DNA of 64,000 nucleotides from Leptospiraceae bacterium. Its GTDB lineage: Bacteria; Spirochaetota; Leptospiria; Leptospirales; Leptospiraceae. The stretch covers positions 310,001 to 374,000 of the forward strand of contig JADJFV010000034.1 of NCBI GenBank assembly GCA_016708435.1, read 5' to 3'. The notes under the pieces are model-generated. The model ran no database searches and was not told the origin of the DNA. It saw nothing but the letters and a program-made list of their open reading frames with translations. How positions within the stretch are numbered: the stretch's first letter is position 1; each line of letters starts with the position of its first letter. The position numbers were made by a program, and so were the translations under genes. This document shows, in pieces, positions 43,739-51,059 of the stretch.

Positions 43739-45271
43739 ATGAACACGAACGATTCAAAATTCAAGATTAAGAATTCAAAATTCCTTGGAGTAACAATATT
43801 ATTCATCATCGGATTATTTACCTATTGCCCTATGGTTAAATACAATAATCCGACCGATGGTGCGGGCGGGTTGGTTATGCAGTTGTTGGATACATTCGGT
43901 AAAACAATTAATGGAAATGCGAATCAAACCACAAATACTTTCGCAATGCGAGATGTAGTAACATCAATAGATGAAGGAACTTCAAAGACAATTTATGTTC
44001 GTTTGGCTGTAAAGAGTAATACAACACAAACAATTACAATCAAAACAGATATTCCTGCTTTAGAAGTAAATCCTACTACTCTTACCTTTACCCCTGATAA
44101 TTCCACGGTAGAACAGAGCTTTACAGTATCAGCATTGATTGACAGTAATCTGGTGGATGAAAAAGGAAATGTTACACTAAGTAGTTCAGGCGAGTTGGAA
44201 GCAAAGACGCTCGGAATAACAAACAAAGATGTAACTGGGAATTGGGTAAGTATAACGACAGACAATAGCTTTGTAGAGGAAGGAAATAAGGGAAGTATTA
44301 ATTTGAAACTTACTGTCAAGCCATATGAAACAATTAAAATTGATCTAACATCTGATTATACAGGATTGACTGTCGATACTGGACAATTGACATTTACAAA
44401 AGATAATTGGAGCACGGAACAAATTGTAGGGTTAACTGGATCGATTGATACTAATACGATTTCAGAAAATGTAAAAATCACTGGAAGCACATCTGGAATT
44501 ACTAACTTTCTAACTCTTACTTACAGGGAAAATTCAATTGTAATTCCATCTACTGTTTCTATATATAATGGAGAGCATATCACAGCCAAACTATCTTATC
44601 AACCTGGAGCTAATGTTACAATAGCAGTAACTGCCTCTTTAACTTTTAATGGAACTACTACCGCTTCTTCCTTGAACTTTACACCTAGTAATTATAGCAC
44701 AACACAGAATATAGTTCAAATCAATAGTATCACAAACCTTCTATTGGATACTAATTTGTATAGTAATATTCAAACCCTAACTATTACTGCCAGTTCAAAT
44801 GGAATGGCAACTGTATCAAAATCTGTGCTTTTAGATATTGATAAGACTTATACAACAACTACGAATGCAGTTTACACTGGTGGCACTGCTTTAGATGAAA
44901 CAATTACAGATACGGTGAATAACCTAATCTGGCAAAAATGCAATATGGGACAAACTGGAACAACTTGCTCCGGTGGTCGCACAACTGCGAACTGGGCAAA
45001 TTCCATATCCTATTGCGATACACTTTCAATAGGAGGAAATTCAAACTGGAGACTGCCAACGAAATCAGAGTTGGCGACCTTGGTATCTGGTTCTATTTCT
45101 CCGACGACTCACACAATTTTTGCAAGCTATACTATCGCCAACAATTATTGGTCGTCTACTACCTACGCGCCAAATACTCCCAATGCGTGGTTCGTCTATT
45201 TCAACAATGGCCTTGTCAACGTCATCAATAAGACAAGTAACGTCTATGTACGTTGTGTTTCCGGACCGTAG
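43739..45271 (+). CDS. Lipoprotein with Ig-like repeats and DUF1566 (Lcl) domain
   Basis: A 510-residue probable lipoprotein. The signal ends in IIGLFTYC (Cys30). Three related modules of about 85-95 residues follow (about 65-155, 156-245, 246-350), each with strands ending like TLTFTPDNSTVEQ, QLTFTKDNWSTEQ and LNFTPSNYSTTQ, so they are tandem Ig-like repeats. The C-terminal domain (about 380-510) is of the DUF1566/Lcl type, with NLIWQKCNMG, NWRLPTKSEL, YWSSTTYAP and YVRCV, and Cys pairs. Surface adhesion or ligand binding is inferred. Confidence 0.85.
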   Translation: MNTNDSKFKIKNSKFLGVTILFIIGLFTYCPMVKYNNPTDGAGGLVMQLLDTFGKTINGNANQTTNTFAMRDVVTSIDEGTSKTIYVRLAVKSNTTQTITIKTDIPALEVNPTTLTFTPDNSTVEQSFTVSALIDSNLVDEKGNVTLSSSGELEAKTLGITNKDVTGNWVSITTDNSFVEEGNKGSINLKLTVKPYETIKIDLTSDYTGLTVDTGQLTFTKDNWSTEQIVGLTGSIDTNTISENVKITGSTSGITNFLTLTYRENSIVIPSTVSIYNGEHITAKLSYQPGANVTIAVTASLTFNGTTTASSLNFTPSNYSTTQNIVQINSITNLLLDTNLYSNIQTLTITASSNGMATVSKSVLLDIDKTYTTTTNAVYTGGTALDETITDTVNNLIWQKCNMGQTGTTCSGGRTTANWANSISYCDTLSIGGNSNWRLPTKSELATLVSGSISPTTHTIFASYTIANNYWSSTTYAPNTPNAWFVYFNNGLVNVINKTSNVYVRCVSGP

Positions 45272-45343
45272 TCTTGGACATTTGGTAATTTATTTCTTAT
45301 ATATGGGTATCTGTCTTGACATCGTCTTAAGGTGAGGCTAATG

Positions 45344-45490
45344 GTTCGACTCCGCTCACCAACCGCCGACTTTATCTACTGTGGAAGATTTGAACTATTT
45401 CCAAGCGAAGCTTCGAGATGGACTACACACTTGAGCTGAAAGAAGAAAAAGGAAACCTGATTGTGTTTGGGGTTAAGAAGAAAATTGTAG
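45344..45490 (+). repeat. 147-base direct duplication, copy C1
   Basis: The stretch from GTTCGACTCCGCTCACC to GTTAAGAAGAAAATTGTAG is repeated at 46919-47064 with only a few changes (about 97 percent alike). It carries a broken coding trace: one frame gives STVEDLNYFQAKLRDG, another starts at 45418 with MDYTLELKEEKGNLIVFGVK and runs to a stop at 45549. Nothing else in 45272-45577 looks like a gene. Confidence 0.7.
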
Positions 45491-45577
45491 AGACATTACA
45501 ACATGACGACGTAGAGACAATTCATGAATTGACTTTACGATCATTCTAATTTCGAATAGGGCTGTATTGTTTTTAAT

Positions 45578-45925
45578 TTAGAAATTCCAGAATAATGTTT
45601 TAAATTGAAAGTATGAAGCGGTAAATTTAAAGATAGTGGCTGTTGAGGCAATTAATATTTCAATAATTCCCAGTTCCTTGCTTAGGTGTGATTTGGCAAA
45701 ACTTTGTAATGCTAATTCGCAATGCCTTAGAAAGCCAAAGATCAAAGGAACCAAATTTCTTTGTGATGGATTCAATTTCTTTCTTAGAACGGCAACCTTT
45801 TATTAGCTCCATATATACATATCCAGCAGAATAAATTGTTCATTTTCATTCTCGCGAAACCAATCCAATGCAGGTTGATAATTTCTTAAAGAGTCTATGA
45901 GTATGTCTGTATCCAAAAGGATCAT
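45578..45925 (-). pseudogene. vapC-type PIN toxin with frameshifts
   Basis: On the minus strand the ATG at 45925 overlaps the antitoxin stop (ATGA). The first frame gives MILLDTDILIDSLRNYQPAL, a classic PIN start with its catalytic Asp residues. It then stops, while the next frame carries YVYMELIKGCRSKKEI and KKFGSFDLWL, and a third frame (45775-45578) carries KSHLSKELGIIEILIASTA, the PIN C-terminus. At least two frameshifts break it. Confidence 0.75.
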
Positions 45926-46219
45926 TTAAAAATTCTCTCATTTTCTGTTTGTCTTAGCCTTTGGACAAACTCTACACTATTTTCGATATCAGATCGATGA
46001 GCCCAGAGACCAGCAGCTTTCAATATATCTTTACCTGTCATATATTTAGATTCATGTAATTTCTTTTTTGGGAGTAGTCTTAGTTAAAGATTTTTTTTTT
46101 CTCATTATTCTTAAATAAAATAATAATTTCTACTTCCTGTCCTCTTTTTAAGGAAACGTTCTTTAAGAACAACTCTCCATCATTAGAATATTGGAATTTA
46201 ATTGAATAGCTTGATTCAT
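45922..46219 (-). pseudogene. vapB-type antitoxin with frameshifts
   Basis: Starting at the ATG at 46219 (MNQAIQLNSNILM) the frame soon stops. Continuation lies in other frames: LFLKNVSLKRGQEVEIIIL, an AbrB/VapB-like swapped-hairpin pattern, breaks near an A10 run at 46091-46100, and then LLPKKKLHESKY and MTGKDILKAAGLWAHRSDI, the toxin-binding tail, reach the stop at 45922. So the antitoxin of the neighbouring toxin is also broken. No functional product is expected. Confidence 0.65.
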
Positions 46220-46800
46220 AGATTCAGTTTTGAGATTTAAAGTAGGAATTGCAATCGGAAAATTATTTTTTGAAAAGAAAATCATTCAAACGATTGCAAA
46301 GTCAAATGCTTTTAAAGAATGGCAGAACGGTGCTTTTACTTTGTAATCAAAGAAGCAATTCTGAATGTTAAGTGAAAGACGAAAAAGGAAACATAACAGC
46401 CTGTAGCCTTCGCAAATATAATCTCATAGCCCGGTCTCTTTAGAGCCGGGTTCAAATACGAATGTGGTCAACGCCAATGGTCGCACGCGATATTGCAGGC
46501 AGGGATTTTGTGATCTTTGGGAAATTGTATTCGAACGAAAGAAGGCGAAGAAACGTTTCTTCACCTTCTTTGGTTCACTCCTTCGAGGAAATAAAATTTA
46601 ACAACAAAGGACACCTTCTCATGAAAACACTTCTCTTATTTCTAACAAGCCTCTGTTGATCCTAAATAAGGCATGTGAAGCAATCAAGGACACGCGGATA
46701 ACAAAGATTATGCAGTTTTTGGATGGGAATATGAGAAAGTTGTAGATTCATTACTTAATGAGACCAATGGTTCGACTCCCAATGCTGTCATCAAATTTTA
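46220..46800. other. Gene-relic region
   Basis: Only fragments are visible: a frame KVGIAIGKLFFEKKIIQTIA near 46243-46302, NAFKEWQNGAFTL just after it, and HADNKDYAVFGWEYEKVVDS near 46694-46753 ending at a stop after AVIKF. Phrases such as AATGGTTCGACTCC near 46775 echo the C1/C2 duplication. These look like scraps of one or more duplicated, decayed genes. Confidence 0.45.
46621..46659 (+). pseudogene. Truncated lipoprotein signal stub
   Basis: MKTLLLFLTSLC then a stop: a complete lipoprotein signal that ends just after its Cys. The upstream phrase AACAAAGGACACCTTCTC recurs, changed, before a second stub at 47793, so both may descend from one 5' end. Confidence 0.4.
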
Positions 46801-46881
46801 ACCACGAAGGGCACGAAGATCACGAAGGGATTTTGTAATGAAATCCTATCTTTTCTTCGCGTTCTTCGTGCCCTTCGTGGT
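46801..46881. repeat. CACGAAG palindromic element, copy B3 (81 bp)
   Basis: It begins ACCACGAAGGGCACGAAG and ends CTTCGTGCCCTTCGTGGT, as in B1. Outer arms are partly kept (AATGCTGTCATCAA before, TTGACAACATT after), recalling the AATGTCATTAAG arms of B1. It sits between the two copies of the direct duplication. Confidence 0.78.
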
Positions 46882-46918
46882 TAATTCTTTTTTTCCTTTC
46901 CTTAAGTTGACAACATTA

Positions 46919-47064
46919 GTTCGACTCCGCTCACCAACCGCCGACTTTATCTACTGCGGAAGATTTGAACTATTTCCAAGCGAAGCTTCGAGATGGACTA
47001 CACACTAGAGTTGAAAGAAGAAAAAGGAAATCTGATTGTGTTTGGGGTTAAGAAGAAATTGTAG
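46919..47064 (+). repeat. Direct duplication, copy C2
   Basis: A second copy of 45344-45490, with T/C, TTGAGC/TAGAGT and A-run changes. The embedded frame starts MDYTLELKEEKGNLIVFGVK and ends early at a stop after VKKKL because one A is missing. Confidence 0.7.
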
Positions 47065-47142
47065 GAAAAAATAAAAGAGTTGTAAAAGTATTTACAGGAT
47101 TTAAATTGAAAGGGGTAGATAGTAAAATGAGGAGGAGAAAAT

Positions 47143-47367
47143 ATGAAAGTTGTAATTGAAATTGAAAATACTGAAGAATGGAAAGTGATACAAGATTCCT
47201 TGTTTCTTTTACAATCGACAAGGAATTCTAAAAAACTTTCGCCGACTCCTTCTATTATCCAAAAAGGTAATAAGAAATTAAACCCTGAGATTCTTTTTGG
47301 ACTTTGGGCGGATTCCCCCGTTCATTTACCTGAACTAAGAAAAAAAATCTGGAAGAGAAATTTCTAA
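47143..47367 (+). CDS. Antitoxin-like small protein next to a PIN toxin
   Basis: A 74-residue protein with a very strong ribosome site (GGAGGAGAAAAT just before the ATG). It begins MKVVIEIENTEEWKVIQ and ends LFGLWADSPVHLPELRKKIW; the last part resembles the toxin-binding tail of PIN-associated antitoxins (GLWADxP). Its stop is next to the toxin start (TAAATG), the classical order. I do not know the exact family. Confidence 0.72.
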   Translation: MKVVIEIENTEEWKVIQDSLFLLQSTRNSKKLSPTPSIIQKGNKKLNPEILFGLWADSPVHLPELRKKIWKRNF

Positions 47368-47742
47368 ATGGTATAGGTAGATACAGATGTATTGATTGAC
47401 GCGTTGAATGGAAAAAATGATGCAATCTCTTTGATAAAAAAAATAGGCTTCGATAATACGATTCTTTCTTCCATTACTCTTATGGAGGTATATCAAGGCG
47501 CTATTAATAAATCTCAACTGATTAAATTAAAAAAGAATTTATCCTATTATGATATACTTCATTTAGATTTTTCTATTTCTCAAAAAGCTATTGAGTTGAT
47601 TAGTGAATTCAAATTAAGTCACGGTCTTAGTATGCCTGATGCACTCATTGCAGCTTCGGCGATTACTCATAATATTCCTCTTTGCACCTATAATATCCAA
47701 GATTATAAATTTATTAAAGAACTGATACTTTTTAAGACATGA
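47368..47742 (+). pseudogene. PIN-domain toxin with a TAG at codon 3
   Basis: From the ATG at 47368 the frame reads MV-stop-VDTDVLIDALNG; a TAG at 47374-47376 lies where PIN toxins usually have Leu, Val or Ile. Everything else is intact: LMEVYQGAI, LKLSHGLSMPDALIAASAI (here EFKLSHGLSMPDALIAASA) and LCTYNIQDYKFI. A start at the TTG at 47392 would lose the first catalytic Asp (VDTD). So the toxin is probably dead, or needs read-through. Confidence 0.75.
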
Positions 47743-47792
47743 CTTTGAGAAATAAGCTTTGTCGATAATAAAAAAATTAAAGGACATATTCT

Positions 47793-47843
47793 GTGAAAAC
47801 ACCTATCCTATTCATTGCTTTCATCTTTACCACTTTAGGATAA
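47793..47843 (+). pseudogene. Second truncated signal-peptide stub
   Basis: A GTG start gives VKTPILFIAFIFTTLG then a stop, with AAAGGACATATTCTG upstream, similar to the phrase before the stub at 46621. It resembles a decayed lipoprotein or exported-protein start. Confidence 0.3.
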
Positions 47844-47858
47844 ATTGTCTCTACCTAT

Positions 47859-48923
47859 TTAATCATTCTCTGACAGATAATAAACCGTATCCCCTTCATC
47901 GGAAACGTAGTGGCAATATTTATAAGCATTTATAAAAGACTTTAAGATAGATTCAGAAGAAAAATGATAAGAGCTACCTAGCTTTTGTTTTAAGTGCTTG
48001 TTTGCTTCTTTAAGATTGTAATGTGGAATCTTAGAAAAAATATGATGAACTACATGGGTTCCTATATTGTGGTGGATTGGCTCGAAGATTCCGTAAGACC
48101 TGTCTATTGTAGAAATAGCACCTTTACATAATTCCAATTGGCTGTTCTATACCAGGGGATTTTAGTATCGGTATGATGCAAGTAGGTAACAAGAGATAGC
48201 CACACAACAAAGACAAAGTAGGGGATGATATATAAATTGAGTAGGTTTAAAAATCCGAATTGGAATCCTGCATAGGCAAGAAGGCTAATCATCATTATCC
48301 AGGCTGTAGTGCTTGTGATTACTTGTCCTTTTTCGCTCGGTGTAAATAGATTGCTACTTGGTAAAAAATGAGAGCCTTCTTTTTTGGGTGAGCGAACAAA
48401 TAGGTAAAGCGGGAATACGATTAGGAATATTTTATATCTTAAGATTTTAGAAGTCCAATGCAGTTTCTCATAATCTGATTTTGCAAGTGGATACCAGGAT
48501 TCATCTTTGTCTAAATTGCCAGTGTTGTTATGGTGTGTCCTATGACTGATGCGCCAACCATGATAGGGCACAAGGATTGGAGTGTGGGCTAGATGCCCGA
48601 ATAAAGAATTAATCCATTTTGAATCGGAAAAGGAACCATGACCGCAGTCGTGACCTACTACGAATAAAGCCCAGAAAAAAGTTCCCTGTAAAAACCAATA
48701 CACAGGATAAAAAAGCCAGGAGTCCAGATAGACAGCAAGACCAAATAAGCCCGCTATCACAATTGTATCTAAAAAGAAGTAAAACAGAGATTTAGGGACA
48801 GAGCTTTCGAATAAATCTTCTGGAATAGAGTTTTTTAACTCGCTAAGTTTAAATTGGCTTGAGTGAGTGGTTGCGTTTTTCGGTTATAGTTGAATCTTTC
48901 AATACTGTATTGGATTTTACCAT
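47859..48923 (-). pseudogene. Membrane fatty acid desaturase broken by two frameshifts
   Basis: The reconstructed protein is about 355 residues, normal for the omega-3/omega-6-like acyl-lipid desaturases. Start at the ATG 48923 (MVKSNTVLKDST), with a frameshift near 48850 that joins NHSLKP to FKLSELKNSIPEDLF. The three His boxes are visible: HDCGHGS, HRTHHNN and, after a second frameshift near 48120 (YVK to GAISTIDR), HVVHHIF. The second shift is one missing base in GTAAAGGTGC. The enzyme would need electrons from ferredoxin or cytochrome b5 and insert double bonds into membrane lipids. Real decay and base-calling error are both possible. Confidence 0.75.
48104..48760 (-). CDS. Largest open piece of the broken desaturase
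   Basis: This 218-codon open frame holds the membrane core with the first two His boxes (HDCGHGS and HRTHHNN) and HHTDTKIPWYR. It lacks the third box, HVVHHIF, which lies in the following frame (47859-48137), so the piece alone cannot be an active desaturase. The first codons have no sensible ribosome site. Confidence 0.55.
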   Translation of the reverse strand: MIAGLFGLAVYLDSWLFYPVYWFLQGTFFWALFVVGHDCGHGSFSDSKWINSLFGHLAHTPILVPYHGWRISHRTHHNNTGNLDKDESWYPLAKSDYEKLHWTSKILRYKIFLIVFPLYLFVRSPKKEGSHFLPSSNLFTPSEKGQVITSTTAWIMMISLLAYAGFQFGFLNLLNLYIIPYFVFVVWLSLVTYLHHTDTKIPWYRTANWNYVKVLFLQ

Positions 48924-49022
48924 GAAATTTTTCTTCGTGAATGTATATTGCTTAGGATGAATCCATAAAAAACAGTGTTAGTTAAATGGCAATGATTAAA
49001 ATATCGACCTTAGGATGTTAGT

Positions 49023-49796
49023 ATGAGTTTAATTTTTGAAAATGATCTGAATACAGTCTCTTGGCTTCGCTTTGCTATCTGTATTTTCTTTGGCTTAGTA
49101 TTTTTTTATGTTGAGGTTACTAAAAAGTTTCAACTTTCATACAGTAAATTTAATACGAAAGGAAATCTAGAATCGAAAAAAGGTATGTTCATCATTTACT
49201 TTTTACCGTTTCTAACCTATGTATACTTTTATCTTACTTCTTCTTTTGTTGCGAGCCTGTATCATCAACTTATCTTTCTTGCGGTTACTCTTCATTTTGC
49301 GAAAAGATGTCTCGAAGTCTTATTTCTACATCGCTATTCGGGAAAAATTTCTATTCTCACAACAGCACTCATTACATGGGCGTATTCTTCGATTGCCTTT
49401 TCCATTCATGAATCCGTAAATGGAATTACCAAGCCAGATATGTTGCAGGGTAACAGTAATATACCTCTTTACTTTGGCTTTGCCTTATTCTTACTCGGAC
49501 AGGGTTCTAATTTCTATCACCATATATTACTGACTCGCCTTCGCTCAGGCGAAAGCCGTGAATATAAAATTCCTACCGGTGGATTGTTTTCTTATGTAAA
49601 CTGCCCTCATTATCTAAGTGAAATCATTGGTTGGATTGGAATTGCCATCATGAGTCAATACTTAATCGTATATGGTTTAACCTTTATCATGTCAGCTTAC
49701 CTCTTCGGACGCAGCATCAACACCACGCGATGGTATCAAGAAAAAATCCCAAACTTTCCAAAAGAAAGAAAATCTATTCTGCCTTTTATTTTATAA
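49023..49796 (+). CDS. Steroid 5-alpha-reductase-like membrane protein
   Basis: A 257-residue protein with about six or seven transmembrane helices. The C-terminal half matches the 3-oxo-5-alpha-steroid 4-dehydrogenase family: PTGGLFSYVNCPHYLSEIIGW (here residues about 180-200) and the end RWYQEKIPNFPKERKSILPF. Family members reduce a double bond of steroid or polyprenol-type lipids using NADPH. In bacteria the substrate is unknown. It is divergent from the desaturase gene. Confidence 0.85.
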   Translation: MSLIFENDLNTVSWLRFAICIFFGLVFFYVEVTKKFQLSYSKFNTKGNLESKKGMFIIYFLPFLTYVYFYLTSSFVASLYHQLIFLAVTLHFAKRCLEVLFLHRYSGKISILTTALITWAYSSIAFSIHESVNGITKPDMLQGNSNIPLYFGFALFLLGQGSNFYHHILLTRLRSGESREYKIPTGGLFSYVNCPHYLSEIIGWIGIAIMSQYLIVYGLTFIMSAYLFGRSINTTRWYQEKIPNFPKERKSILPFIL

Positions 49797-49810
49797 TAGC
49801 AGAAAATATT

Positions 49811-49924
49811 GCCACAGAGTCACGGAGTCACAAGAGGTTTTTAATTGGTATTTAGTCCGTTAATACCTCATGGAGTTAATTAATTTAAAACCCTCCTTTC
49901 TCTGAGTCTCGGTGACTCTGTGGC
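49811..49924. repeat. CACAGAG palindromic element, copy A4 (114 bp)
   Basis: It begins GCCACAGAGTCACGGAGTCAC and ends with the mirror GACTCTGTGGC. It is shorter than A1 and A2 and has a different interior, so the arms are kept while the core varies. It fills most of the gap between the 5-alpha-reductase-like and phospholipase-like genes. Confidence 0.75.
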
Positions 49925-49988
49925 AAAACATTTTTGTTTTTAGTTTGCTTAATTTGGAAAATGGCAGATTTTGACAATTGTATCATTT

Positions 49989-51059
49989 ATGGCAGGCAAA
50001 ATTACACATATTGAAGTCTTAGCGCAGGCGATTAAACACCTAGATCATGGCACGACAGATCAGCGCAGTATTTCTCACTTGCTTCTAGATCAAACCAATC
50101 GCAAATATGCAAATCTAGGAACAATTACTCCCGATATTTTTTATTATTATCATATTCTTTCTCCTGCTAAACTGACTGCCAATGCACAGATTTGGGGTGA
50201 TTTACATCATCATAAAAATGTAACCGAATTAGTTCTTAATTTTTTAGATATCATCATAGAAACAGAAGAGGGCACCTATCGGGATAGAATGATTGCTTTT
50301 GTCTTAGGTTATATTTGCCACTGCGCGGTTGATGTTGTTACGCATCCGTATATTTTTTTTATTTCCAGTGATTATTATAACAAAGACCCAGAAATAGCAA
50401 GTCTTGCCCAATACAATCATATGAGAGTTGAATTTGCATTAGACTCTTATTTGCTAGATCATCGTTGGGGAATGAGTCCAAAGGACTATGACTTCACACA
50501 TTACATTGACGTGCGTAGACGTGGAGTCAGTGGACTTAAGAAAATTGATCCGATGATTTGGATATTTTGGCTCGAAGCATTACGCCTAACGTTTCCAGAA
50601 GAGTTCAAGAAACATTACAGAGGCTCTGTTCGAAAGATTATTCCGGGAGATATTATCAATGACTCTTACCTCGGTTACATTCGATTCAATGAAGTTCTAG
50701 ATTCTAGAAGTAACGCAATGAGAAGCCTTTTAAAAATAGTTGACTATATTCCATTTACAAAGAAAAAAGCATCTGTCTTACTTATGCCTTTTAAAGATGC
50801 TATTGATACAAGAATTTTAAATTCTGACGAGAGAGAATGGTTTTATCCTGCTGATTCCAGTCGCAAAAGAAATCTTTCCTTTATTGCATTAGTCAACCAA
50901 GCTTCGAATTCCGCTCGCGATGCTATGACTTATGCATGGGAATATTTAAAAGGCAATGTAAAGCGGGAAGCCATGATAAAAGAATACGGCGGTTACAACC
51001 TTGATACAGGTCTTAGATATCAGGGTATTTCCGATATGAAAGAGTTTGCACCTTTATGA
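49989..51059 (+). CDS. Zinc-dependent phospholipase C-like protein
   Basis: I start this at the ATG at 49989 (MAGKITHIEVLA, 356 residues); a TTG at 49971 would add six. The protein is helical with the metal-binding pattern of the zinc-dependent phospholipase C family: HLDHG, PDIFYYYH, WGDLHHHK, then GYICHCAVDVVTHPY with several His/Asp in helix. There is no signal peptide, unusual for a secreted lipase, so it may act inside or be inactive. It overlaps the PBP1a gene by 4 bases (ATGA), so the two are co-translated. Confidence 0.82.
   Translation: MAGKITHIEVLAQAIKHLDHGTTDQRSISHLLLDQTNRKYANLGTITPDIFYYYHILSPAKLTANAQIWGDLHHHKNVTELVLNFLDIIIETEEGTYRDRMIAFVLGYICHCAVDVVTHPYIFFISSDYYNKDPEIASLAQYNHMRVEFALDSYLLDHRWGMSPKDYDFTHYIDVRRRGVSGLKKIDPMIWIFWLEALRLTFPEEFKKHYRGSVRKIIPGDIINDSYLGYIRFNEVLDSRSNAMRSLLKIVDYIPFTKKKASVLLMPFKDAIDTRILNSDEREWFYPADSSRKRNLSFIALVNQASNSARDAMTYAWEYLKGNVKREAMIKEYGGYNLDTGLRYQGISDMKEFAPL

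Noticed and set aside
45330..45375. tRNA-like T-loop phrase GGTTCGACTCC, also near 46775 and 46919
   Set aside because: The flanking bases do not pair as a T-stem or acceptor stem, and no D-arm or anticodon arm precedes it; it belongs to the direct duplication.
46462..46659. 65-codon ORF on the plus strand
   Set aside because: It joins unrelated relic sequence to the signal stub at 46621; only the stub is recognisable.
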